Positions 9,816 to 17,198 of a DNA stretch of 64,000 bases are shown here, piece by piece. The notes beneath the pieces were generated by a model that saw only the letters and a program-made list of their open reading frames with translations, did not search any database and was not told the origin of the DNA. Numbering within the stretch: the first letter of the stretch is position 1; the number at the start of each line of letters is the position of its first letter. Source of the stretch: Caldisericum exile AZM16c01 (GTDB lineage Bacteria; Caldisericota; Caldisericia; Caldisericales; Caldisericaceae); contig NC_017096.1 of NCBI RefSeq assembly GCF_000284335.1, forward strand, positions 992,001-1,056,000, written 5' to 3'. A program made the position numbers and the translations under genes.

Positions 9816-10463
9816 CTAAACTCCTTTCTCTAATTTTCTAAGATACGCGTAGACCGTGTAGATTGAAATACTAAGTTTCTTTGCAACAAAATTTACAGAA
9901 TTTTTCAATTTAAAGAAACCACGTCTATATAGTTCAGAAACAACAGAAAAATTATCAATACTACTTGTAGAACTTTTTGATGAAAGCACCGAGTAAACCT
10001 CATTGAAAGTTTTTTCAAGTGCTTCATCATAATTGAGTGTGGTAATTTTATTCAAAATTTCTTTTTGTGAGTCTTCAAAAGTAAGAAAGTAAGAAGTAAA
10101 TTTATTCATTACTTCAATACCTGAAAGGTCCATATTTAAACATAATAGACCAATTAAATCGCCCTTTTTGTTTCTTATGCCGATAGTGATTGATCTCAAT
10201 TTCTTCCTTCTATAGGAAAGACTTTCATAGGGACCAAAATATTCAAGCCCATTTTTCAATTTCTCTATTACATATTTTCCTGCTTCAGTAAGGGAATCTC
10301 CTACTTTTCGCCCTGTTATTTCGCCATTTTCTATTGCGATGATTTTTGACTGTCCATCGAGAAGCGAATGCAAAACGATTTCAACAGTTTCTCCAAAGTA
10401 ATCCTTTAATGCTTTAACTACAACCTTATAACTTTCTAAAATATCTCTGTCCATTTTTTCCAA
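9816..10463 (-). CDS. YheO/DauR-like transcriptional regulator (PAS-like + HTH)
   Basis: About 215 aa. The N-terminal two thirds match the YheO-like PAS domain (LKDYFGETVEIVLHSLLDG, ITIGIRNKKGDLIGLLCLN), and the end is a helix-turn-helix (KKLSISIYTVYAYLRKLEK) of the kind found in DauR-type regulators. Such proteins sense a small ligand and bind DNA near their own operon. It heads the suc-kor-transporter operon and is followed by three TTATACAA repeats in its promoter. The start is uncertain: TTG at 10463 or ATG at 10454, neither with a strong ribosome-binding site. Confidence 0.8.
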   Translation of the reverse strand: MEKMDRDILESYKVVVKALKDYFGETVEIVLHSLLDGQSKIIAIENGEITGRKVGDSLTEAGKYVIEKLKNGLEYFGPYESLSYRRKKLRSITIGIRNKKGDLIGLLCLNMDLSGIEVMNKFTSYFLTFEDSQKEILNKITTLNYDEALEKTFNEVYSVLSSKSSTSSIDNFSVVSELYRRGFFKLKNSVNFVAKKLSISIYTVYAYLRKLEKGV

Positions 10464-10477
10464 TATTTTGTTGATAA

Positions 10478-10528
10478 ATTATACAAAACTTTTTAGTTTA
10501 TACAAGATTTTTTACAAAAATTATACAA
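10478..10528 (-). promoter_or_regulatory. Promoter with three TTATACAA repeats upstream of the regulator/suc/kor operon
   Basis: On the minus strand a -35 TTGTAT (10505-10500) and a -10 TATAAT (10483-10478) are separated by 16 bases. Three copies of TTATACAA (plus-strand reading) lie at 10479-10486, 10498-10505 and 10521-10528. Two of them coincide with the -10 and -35 boxes, so they may be just promoter sequence or real operators for the regulator next door. Confidence 0.6.
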
Positions 10529-10534
10529 ATATTT

Positions 10535-11668
10535 TTACCCTATAACTGCTTTTTCAATAATCAACTTTCCTTCTTTAAAGCGTGATAAAGTTAGATTATT
10601 TGCCTCTTCAAGAAAGAACATCCCATGGGTTATGTAGTGTGCAAGAAGTTTCCCAACAATTGGCCCAAGCATAAACCCATGTCCTGAATAACCTGTGCCA
10701 ATGTAGAGATTTGGTATAGGAGTTCCACCAATGATAGGATGTTTGTCAGGAGTCACGACATAAAACCCAGCCCATTGCCTCATGAGCCTTACTGAAGCAA
10801 GTTTCGGAAACACTCTTATTAGTTCATTTGAAAATTTTTCGACGAATTCGTAACTTGTATCAAGATTTTCCTGAGGTGGTTCATTTGTATCAGTCCCACC
10901 TATGATTCGCCCCCTGTAAGTTTGTGTAAAATAAAGCGATCCGTCAACAACCATTGGAGAAAGAAAAATTTTTAGAGGCTCTGAAACCACAATTTGGTGC
11001 TTATAATTCTCAAGAGGAATATCTATTCCAAGTTTATTTGCTAACCTTTTCGTGTCAGATCCAGTTGCAAGCAAAACAGAAGAAACAGAGTATTTATCTT
11101 TATTTGTAATAACCTCGGTAATTCTTCCGCTCTTTAGTTCAAAATCCAAGACCTCTTCATAATCAAAAATTTTGATCCCACTATTTATAAGAAAAACCCT
11201 TAATGAATCAAGCACATCCTGTGGGTATGCAGAGCCATCGGTAGGACACCACGATGCACCAATAATTCCTTCAAGGTTTAAATCTGGTACAATCTCTTTA
11301 ATTTCTTCTCTTGATATAATTCTACTTGGGACACCAAAAAGGTTTTGAAGTCTTACGTGGTTTTTATATTCATTGAGTGCCTCTTCACTTCGTAAAAGCC
11401 AAAGATATCCTCCTTGCCTAAAATGAATTGGCAATGGCAAACTTTCTTCCCAGTACTGCCAGATTTTTACAGATTCACGCATCAAAACGATATGTTCTCT
11501 TGTTGTAAATTGTTGTCTAATACCCGTGCCGCACCGACCTGTGGAGCCCGATCCAACATAACTTTTTTCAATAATCGCAACACTCTTTACACCATTTCTT
11601 ACAAGGTAGTATGCAGTTGAAAGCCCTGTTATGCCACCACCGATAATTAAAATATCATAGTTTTTCAT
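10535..11668 (-). CDS. FAD-dependent amino-acid dehydrogenase, DAO family (proline dehydrogenase beta-like)
   Basis: 377-aa flavoprotein of the D-amino-acid/sarcosine oxidase family. The N-terminal dinucleotide fold IIGGGITGLSTAYYLVRNG and the C-terminal GTGYSGHGFMLGP flavin motif are clear. Together with the next three genes it forms a cluster like the alpha/beta/gamma/delta dye-linked L-proline dehydrogenase of hyperthermophilic archaea and the HcnABC or hydroxyproline dehydrogenase types. It would be the catalytic amine-oxidising subunit. The substrate (proline, sarcosine, hydroxyproline, glycine) cannot be fixed from sequence. Its start overlaps the BFD-like gene. Confidence 0.85.
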   Translation of the reverse strand: MKNYDILIIGGGITGLSTAYYLVRNGVKSVAIIEKSYVGSGSTGRCGTGIRQQFTTREHIVLMRESVKIWQYWEESLPLPIHFRQGGYLWLLRSEEALNEYKNHVRLQNLFGVPSRIISREEIKEIVPDLNLEGIIGASWCPTDGSAYPQDVLDSLRVFLINSGIKIFDYEEVLDFELKSGRITEVITNKDKYSVSSVLLATGSDTKRLANKLGIDIPLENYKHQIVVSEPLKIFLSPMVVDGSLYFTQTYRGRIIGGTDTNEPPQENLDTSYEFVEKFSNELIRVFPKLASVRLMRQWAGFYVVTPDKHPIIGGTPIPNLYIGTGYSGHGFMLGPIVGKLLAHYITHGMFFLEEANNLTLSRFKEGKLIIEKAVIG

Positions 11669-11930
11669 CTTTCCTCTCCTTTACAAAGATTCCGAAAGGT
11701 ATTGGCGTTTCTGGTGGACGAACTGTTATATTATTAGGAAACTCTTTGTTTAATTCAAATAATATCCTCTGAAGAAGCGGTATGCACGTCTTCCCTTGAC
11801 AAGGACCAGTTCCCACTTTTAGGTGCCTTCTTAAGGATTCTATATCTCTGTAACCTTCCTTATATGCTTCAATAATATCCTCGTATGTAACATCTTCACA
11901 CCTACAGATAATTATGTTTTTCTTATCCAT
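11655..11930 (-). CDS. BFD-like [2Fe-2S] small subunit
   Basis: 91 aa from ATG 11930, which has GAGG six bases upstream; a TTG start at 11942 is less likely. It has the bacterioferritin-associated-ferredoxin pattern CRCEDVTYEDI followed by TGPCQGKTC, four cysteines that bind a [2Fe-2S] cluster. In the homologous dehydrogenases this small protein carries electrons between the two flavoproteins. It overlaps both neighbours, so it is coupled in the operon. Confidence 0.85.
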   Translation of the reverse strand: MDKKNIIICRCEDVTYEDIIEAYKEGYRDIESLRRHLKVGTGPCQGKTCIPLLQRILFELNKEFPNNITVRPPETPIPFGIFVKERKDEKL

Positions 11931-12414
11931 GGATAACCTCAATGTTTCTTACTTCATAAATAAGATCGTCTTCTTCAAACGAAACTGTTATTATCGATGA
12001 CTGTGTATCTTTTTCCACCTTTAAAACTTTTTTTACAATACCAATTCCAACTCTTATGCCTTCTCTATTTAACAGGTAAACTGAATCACCTGCCTTTGGA
12101 AGAGGAAGCATTTCATATGGTAATGTAATCTCATACTCTGAACTGGTTTTATGAACAAGAAAAAGCGCAAGACCAGGACACACCATAACACATTTGCCAC
12201 ATCCTATACAAAGGTTATAATCTATTTTTGGAGGATCTTTGATATTCTCCATTGAAATTGCACCCGTTGGGCACGAGGAAACACAGGGATTACACGGAAT
12301 TTCCTGTACGCATTCGCTTATAGCAACAGGATGTTTTGAAATTTGCTCAGGCTTTGGAAAATCTTTAATTATATCCTCTTTTGTAATAAAGCCTGTTCTA
12401 AGGTAATCACTCAT
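11923..12414 (-). CDS. 4Fe-4S ferredoxin-type electron-transfer subunit
   Basis: 163 aa. Two cluster-binding stretches are visible, CVQEIPCNPCVSSCPTGA and CIGCGKCVMVCPG, then a beta-rich C-terminal domain without known motifs. It probably hands electrons from the amine dehydrogenase to a soluble carrier. Its start overlaps the end of the large FAD/NAD subunit gene by 8 bases, and its end overlaps the BFD-like gene. Confidence 0.85.
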   Translation of the reverse strand: MSDYLRTGFITKEDIIKDFPKPEQISKHPVAISECVQEIPCNPCVSSCPTGAISMENIKDPPKIDYNLCIGCGKCVMVCPGLALFLVHKTSSEYEITLPYEMLPLPKAGDSVYLLNREGIRVGIGIVKKVLKVEKDTQSSIITVSFEEDDLIYEVRNIEVIHG

Positions 12415-13807
12415 ACATTACCTCCTTAAGCCCCTGAACTATCTTCAATGAAAACGGACTACTTCTAAGGCGCTCAAGGTCATTTTGCGTTTCTTTTAAT
12501 GAGCCTTCCACATCAAACCCTAATTTCTTAAGAATTGAAAAAGACGCAATTTTTCCTTCAATCATTGCAGTTGATGCTTCTTCGATACCTGTTACATCTC
12601 CTGCAACATAAATATTCCTTTTTGTAGTTTCAAGTTCGGCATTTCTTAATGGCACATATCCGCCCAGAGATGGTATATATTTTAATTCGCAACCTGCCTG
12701 CGCCAATAGTTGATAAGACGGCTGAAGACCAACTGCAAGAAGGACTGCATCAACATCCATTTCAAACTCTTCGCCTGTTTCTTCAAAGTTCTCGTTAAGT
12801 TTTACAAGCAGAACTTTCTCAACTCTTCCGTTTCCCATCGCCTTTTTAATAGTTGTTTGTGTGTATATCGGCACTCCAAATCTTCTTAACTTCGCTGCAT
12901 GCACAAAATAACCTCCAATTTTAGGTGCCGCCTCAATTACCGCTTTTACTTTCATTCCCGCTTGCAACAGTTGATAAGACACAATCAAGCCAACGTTTCC
13001 TGCACCAACAACAAGAATATTTTCGCCAACCTTAATTCCGTACACATTCATAAGTGTTTGTGCTGCACCTGCTCCCATTACATTGGGAAGGTCATTCCCT
13101 TCAAACGGAATCATTTTTTCAGAAGCACCTATTGCAAATATTGTAAATTTCGGATAGATTTTTAAAAGTTGATTGTCTTTAAAGGCAAGGGCAAGGTTTT
13201 CGTTCGGATAATATGCAAATACTGTCGAATTGGTAATATAATTCACATTGAGGCTAATTAACTCGCTAATAAGTTCCTCTGCAATCTTTATGCCCCTGGT
13301 ACCTGCACCTTCCTTTTTTGAACCAAAAAATTTATGCGTTTGCTTTATAAGTTGACCACCGAGATTTGGGTTTTGGTCAAGAAGAAGCACATCAACTCCA
13401 TTTTTTTTAAGTGTGATCGAAGCCTCAAGTCCTGCAGGTCCAGAACCAACTACAAGGACTGTTGGATAAAGAGTCTGTGCGCTTCTAAATCTGTCTATAT
13501 TTTTTGGTAATTCCCCAAAGCCTTTTTGTCTTTTTACGACCATCCCCTCTTGTGCTGTAAGAATGCAAGTTCTCACATTTGGAATACCATTCACTTCCAT
13601 AAGACACGAGGAACATTTACCTATAGCGCAAAATATACCACGAGGACGGTGTAATTTAGGGCTTTCTGAGAATACATCAATGCCATTTCTATAAAGAGCC
13701 ATTGCAACAGGTTCGCCTTGATAGGCTTCGACAGATCTTCCTTCGAAGGAAAATTTAACACTTCCCATTCTCTTAAACTGAAGAATGGGATGACTTTCGA
13801 TTTCCAT
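12407..13807 (-). CDS. FAD/NAD(P)-dependent oxidoreductase with N-terminal 2Fe-2S domain (proline dehydrogenase alpha-like)
   Basis: 466 aa from ATG 13807 (GTG 13810 is also in frame; GGTGG precedes). The N-terminal 90 residues are a 2Fe-2S domain (FCAIGKCSSCLM ... RTC). Then come two dinucleotide folds: VVGSGPAGLEASI for FAD and VVGAGNVGLIVSYQL for NAD(P). In the archaeal proline dehydrogenase complexes the equivalent subunit is an NADH-oxidising partner of the DAO subunit. First gene of the operon, with its own strong promoter 30-60 bases upstream that survived the nearby insertion. Confidence 0.87.
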   Translation of the reverse strand: MEIESHPILQFKRMGSVKFSFEGRSVEAYQGEPVAMALYRNGIDVFSESPKLHRPRGIFCAIGKCSSCLMEVNGIPNVRTCILTAQEGMVVKRQKGFGELPKNIDRFRSAQTLYPTVLVVGSGPAGLEASITLKKNGVDVLLLDQNPNLGGQLIKQTHKFFGSKKEGAGTRGIKIAEELISELISLNVNYITNSTVFAYYPNENLALAFKDNQLLKIYPKFTIFAIGASEKMIPFEGNDLPNVMGAGAAQTLMNVYGIKVGENILVVGAGNVGLIVSYQLLQAGMKVKAVIEAAPKIGGYFVHAAKLRRFGVPIYTQTTIKKAMGNGRVEKVLLVKLNENFEETGEEFEMDVDAVLLAVGLQPSYQLLAQAGCELKYIPSLGGYVPLRNAELETTKRNIYVAGDVTGIEEASTAMIEGKIASFSILKKLGFDVEGSLKETQNDLERLRSSPFSLKIVQGLKEVMYE

Positions 13808-13819
13808 CACCCACCACCT

Positions 13820-13867
13820 TTCAATTCATGCCAAACAAATTATAAAAGATTATTCAATAAATGCCAA
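13820..13867 (-). promoter_or_regulatory. Promoter and direct repeats upstream of the dehydrogenase operon
   Basis: On the minus strand TTGGCA (13867-13862), 17 bases, then TATAAT (13844-13839). A 15-base direct repeat with 13 matches (plus-strand TTCAATNNATGCCAA) lies at 13820-13834 and 13853-13867, 33 bases apart, bracketing the promoter. The repeats look like a pair of regulator sites. The promoter ends 6 bases before the IS insertion and is intact. Confidence 0.7.
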
Positions 13868-13872
13868 GCAAT
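13854..13872 (-). pseudogene. Stranded 3' end of the metallopeptidase gene
   Basis: Joining this fragment to base 20412 (dropping one GCAAT copy) continues the metallopeptidase frame as Arg-Leu-Leu-Gly-Ile-Tyr-stop, with the stop at 13856-13854. It is the last few codons of the gene now at 20390-20773, cut off by the 6.5-kb insertion. Confidence 0.85.
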
Positions 13873-15367
13873 CGAATTGCCTCATCAAAAATCTATATGA
13901 AATTGAATCGTTGCCTCATATAAAAATCTATTCAAAAATGGAAATGGAGGTAAAATAATGAAAAAAGTAGAAGAAGTTCTAAAGAAACTGAAAGAAGGAG
14001 GCTTTATGAGTCTATCCTTGAAAGAGAGAAAGGCTGTGATAAGAGAAGAGGCAGCGATATACAAGAAGTTAACGAAGAAAGAGAAAAGCAGGATGCTTGA
14101 TGAATTTGTGAAACTCACAGGATACTCAAGATGTTATGCATCATATGTATTGAGAACATATGGAAGTAAAGTTGTTGTTGATTTAGAAAATGGAAAAAGA
14201 ACTGTATTCATAGGCGATGATCTGTATAGTGGTAAAGGACTTAAGATAAGGAAGAGAAAAAGGGAAAGGGTATACGGTGAAGAAGTCTTCAATGCCCTTG
14301 TATATCTATGGAAGATGTCGGATTACCTATGTGGGAAAAGACTGAATGTGTATATGAAAGAAATAATACCTATCTTAGAGAACTTTAATGAGTTCCCTTA
14401 CTCTAAAGAGATAAAAGAAAAGTTGCTTTCAATAAGTCCTGCTACAATAGATAGGTTGCTTAAGAAAGAAAAGGATAAGTTTAAGTTAAAGATGAAAGGA
14501 AAAACACTAACTAAACCTGGGACTCTATTAAAGCATAGCATTCCGATAAGGACATTCTCTGAATGGAATGAGAAAGAGCCAGGCTTTGTTGAAGTAGACC
14601 TTGTTGGTCATGATGGAGGTAATCTAAGAGGAGAATTTCTCTATTCCCTTGATGTGACTGACATACATACTGGATGGACAGAAACAAAGGCAATAAAAAA
14701 CAAAGCACAGATATGGACATTCAATGCATTAAAGGAGATTGGGAAGAGATTCCCTTTTTCAATAAAAGGTATTGATTCAGATAATGGAAGTGAATTCATC
14801 AATGCACATCTATTGAATTATTGTGAAAAAGAGCATATCACATTTACAAGGGCAAGACCTTATAGAAAGAATGATAATTGCTTTGTGGAACAGAAGAACT
14901 ATTCTGTGGTAAGAAGGGCTGTAGGTTACATAAGGTATGATACGGATGAGGAACTGAAGATAATGAATGAACTCTACAATACATTGAGGCTCTATACGAA
15001 CTTTTTCTTACCTTCAATGAAACTAAAAGAGAAAACAAGAATTGGGAGTAAGGTATTAAAGAAGTACGACAAACCCAAGACACCCTATCAAAGGATTCTT
15101 GAATGTGAGTTAGTATCTGAAGAAATAAAGAAGAATCTCAGGAGAATGTATGAAACACTAAATCCTCTTTTACTTAAAAGAGACTTAGATAAAATCTCAA
15201 AAGAACTTTCAAAAGCATATGATAAAAAGATAAGGAAAATGGAAAGGAAAGAGAAAGAAGAGAGAAAATCATATACTGATTTTCCTTTGACTCAGAATAA
15301 TTTCATATATAATTTAGATGAGGCAACCAGATAATATTTCATATAGAAAATTATGTGAGGCAACACG
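13873..15367 (+). mobile_element. Insertion sequence, copy 1 (intact)
   Basis: 1495 bp with imperfect terminal inverted repeats: the left end CGAATTGCCTCA matches the complement of the right end as CGTGTTGCCTCA, and both continue to a shared TCTATATGAAAT. Each end has a second inner TTGCCTCA copy (left spacing 34, right spacing 37 bases), probably paired transposase sites. It encodes one transposase in a single frame. The 5-base target repeat is inferred from the pair of copies, not from this copy alone. Confidence 0.9.
13958..15334 (+). CDS. DDE transposase (rve-type integrase core)
   Basis: 458 aa. The N-terminal part (residues 1-130) is Lys-rich and helical, likely DNA-binding (LTGYSRCYASYVLRTYG resembles a helix-turn-helix). 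The retroviral-integrase-like core shows Asp214 (VEVDLVGHDGG), Asp275 (SDNGSEF) and Glu311 (FVEQKN), with the classic 35-residue gap between the last two. GGAGGT precedes the ATG. It resembles transposases filed among the unclassified or ISDol1-like elements, but I cannot fix the family. Its near copy at 19043 is broken, so this copy is the possible source of activity for both. Confidence 0.9.
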   Translation: MKKVEEVLKKLKEGGFMSLSLKERKAVIREEAAIYKKLTKKEKSRMLDEFVKLTGYSRCYASYVLRTYGSKVVVDLENGKRTVFIGDDLYSGKGLKIRKRKRERVYGEEVFNALVYLWKMSDYLCGKRLNVYMKEIIPILENFNEFPYSKEIKEKLLSISPATIDRLLKKEKDKFKLKMKGKTLTKPGTLLKHSIPIRTFSEWNEKEPGFVEVDLVGHDGGNLRGEFLYSLDVTDIHTGWTETKAIKNKAQIWTFNALKEIGKRFPFSIKGIDSDNGSEFINAHLLNYCEKEHITFTRARPYRKNDNCFVEQKNYSVVRRAVGYIRYDTDEELKIMNELYNTLRLYTNFFLPSMKLKEKTRIGSKVLKKYDKPKTPYQRILECELVSEEIKKNLRRMYETLNPLLLKRDLDKISKELSKAYDKKIRKMERKEKEERKSYTDFPLTQNNFIYNLDEATR

Positions 15368-15911
15368 GTTTTGAGGCATTTTTTTCACATTTTAGCCTGA
15401 TTTAAATGTGTGGTGCAAGTTTGGTTTGTTTTATGTATTTTGAGCATAGTTATCCTGTCTTTAATGTTTTGGAGAGGAAAACTCTTTTTAATATGTGCTT
15501 AAATTTATTCCTCTGTAACCTGTGTCCTTCTTAAGCGGGTTCTATATAAAGCCTATGTCTTAGCAACAAAAATACAAGGAGAATTTGGAGATTTACTTCA
15601 TTTAGGCAAGAGTATTTAGACTTTATTTATATACATTCCTTTCGCATGCTTTTAACAATAGTTTAATCAATTGTTTTTAGTCATGACGGTTGTGCAAATT
15701 TTAAAGTGAATTTCTAAAAATTTTTTCTGATTTAAGTTTTAGGTTTTCCCATTCTTAAAAGAATGTTTAAACTTATAAGTGAGTTTTTAATTAGATAGTT
15801 TCTGCATTCTCAAATATGTGTTATACAATCTGAGGGAGACATTTACCTCCCTTATTATTCCTCATAAATTTAGCAACAAATTCACGAAGAGTAGTTGCAA
15901 ACTTTGCTTTC
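15368..15911. other. Non-coding inner flank of the inserted segment
   Basis: 544 bases between the IS end and the lipoprotein stop. It starts with the GTTTT target copy. I see no convincing gene; a short open stretch on the plus strand (about 15505-15619, ending KIQGEFGDLLHLGKSI) looks protein-like but lacks a start and may be a decayed remnant. A 6-bp hairpin (AGGGAG/CTCCCT, around 15834-15852) lies after the lipoprotein gene but has no T-tract on the minus strand. Confidence 0.5.
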
Positions 15912-15922
15912 TTAACCTCCAT
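15821..15922 (-). CDS. Possible 33-aa small protein after the lipoprotein gene
   Basis: A short frame starting at an ATG that overlaps the lipoprotein stop by 11 bases and encoding a basic peptide (MEVKKAKFATTLREFVAKFM ... CLPQIV). There is no clear ribosome-binding site. It might be a real coupled small gene, a remnant of a longer gene, or chance. Low certainty. Confidence 0.25.
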   Translation of the reverse strand: MEVKKAKFATTLREFVAKFMRNNKGGKCLPQIV

Positions 15923-17198
15923 TTTTATGTGGAAATCGAACAAAATTTTCAAAGATGAAAAAGCCTTTAATATAGGACTCTCCGTTAACATTATAAAGTT
16001 TGCTAATATTTTTTATTAGTTTATCGGTTTCTACTTTTGATAACTCCTTTCCATTCCTGTCTCTTACAACGATGAATTTGGGCTCAAGAGAACTCCACTC
16101 CAGTATCGAAGCAATCTCATTTGTTTTAGTGTTAAACGCTATCCAGAGGTGTCTGTAATTTTCTGATAGAGTTTCGTCTTTAGTTTTCTCTCCGTAATCT
16201 ACAGTGCCATTAAGAATAAGAAAGTCCTTATACTCACCCGGAATTGCTGGGTATCCACCACAATAAATCGGGGCATTATAAAAAGATAAAGATTTAAATA
16301 TTTCTTGCTGATCGAAAAGTTTACAAGTATAATCATCTGGATTTATAACGCCGATATAACAACCACACAAAGGAACATAGAATTTACCTTCAATAATTGA
16401 TACCTCTGATTGGTTCATATATGGAATGCATCCTTTAAGGCCAGTTACTTCATTCCACTCATATGTGCCTTTCTCTAAATTAATCGTACAGATAAGAAAA
16501 TGTCCCATTCCTACACTATCATAATAGAGAAGAAGTTGTTTGACCTCATTCTTATCCTTCTCATAAAGACAGGCCTCTCCTATATCGACACCTCCATGAA
16601 ATACATCGTTATAGAGGGAGATTTTAATTTCTTTTTCTATAAGTTTTTTTCCATTGTTATCAAACACTCGATAAGTAAAATCGCTATATTTCTCCTTTAG
16701 ATAGTTGATACCTCCAACATTTTTCATTTGCACCTGAAGATTCTGTGAATAATTAAAGAGGTCATAATCTTTAATTACCTTGCCAGAAGCGAATTTAGCA
16801 GAATCTATTGGATCATCAAACATTGTGATTTTGAAATTGAAGGAGTTTTTTACATTATGATATTGACTTGAAAGATAAATGTAGCTTTCCCCATCCCAGG
16901 ATAAAGGAGGACCAAAATAGTGAACCGGCATGCTCCAATCCCAAACTCCAGGTTTATCAGTACGGTTTGGTTGAGCTTTAACTATATACAGAACCTTGTT
17001 TGTCTGTAAAATCTTTCCATTTGCGATATCCCAGTAATTTAGATATGCCTCAACATAACCTGCTTTTTGATTAACTGAGAATGTTAAAAATGGGATGGAA
17101 CTCTCGGAGGGTGCCTCTATCTTATTATTGCACCCAGAAGTAGATACAAACAAAACGAGCAAAATTAAAAACAGAATAATTGTCTTTCTTGTCATCAT
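15912..17198 (-). CDS. Predicted surface lipoprotein of unknown function
   Basis: 428 aa from ATG 17198, which overlaps the amidase stop as ATGA; the TTG start at 17216 would spoil the signal peptide. The N-terminus (MMTRKTIILFLILLVLFVS) followed by TSGC is a lipoprotein signal with Cys near residue 20. The rest is rich in short beta-like stretches (WDGESYIYLSSQYH, GKFYVPLCGCYIGVINPDD, SENYRHLWIAF), which could form a beta-propeller-like fold; I recognise no family. Co-transcribed with the amidase, so it probably acts with it at the cell surface. Confidence 0.65.
   Translation of the reverse strand: MMTRKTIILFLILLVLFVSTSGCNNKIEAPSESSIPFLTFSVNQKAGYVEAYLNYWDIANGKILQTNKVLYIVKAQPNRTDKPGVWDWSMPVHYFGPPLSWDGESYIYLSSQYHNVKNSFNFKITMFDDPIDSAKFASGKVIKDYDLFNYSQNLQVQMKNVGGINYLKEKYSDFTYRVFDNNGKKLIEKEIKISLYNDVFHGGVDIGEACLYEKDKNEVKQLLLYYDSVGMGHFLICTINLEKGTYEWNEVTGLKGCIPYMNQSEVSIIEGKFYVPLCGCYIGVINPDDYTCKLFDQQEIFKSLSFYNAPIYCGGYPAIPGEYKDFLILNGTVDYGEKTKDETLSENYRHLWIAFNTKTNEIASILEWSSLEPKFIVVRDRNGKELSKVETDKLIKNISKLYNVNGESYIKGFFIFENFVRFPHKNGG

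Noticed and set aside
13885-14118. Antisense frames inside the transposase genes (also 18970-19203, 14511-14720, 19964-20203)
   Set aside because: They mirror the transposase coding strand in both IS copies and have no own start signals.
15499-15619. Short plus-strand coding-like stretch after IS copy 1
   Set aside because: No start codon or ribosome-binding site and no recognisable family; at most a remnant.
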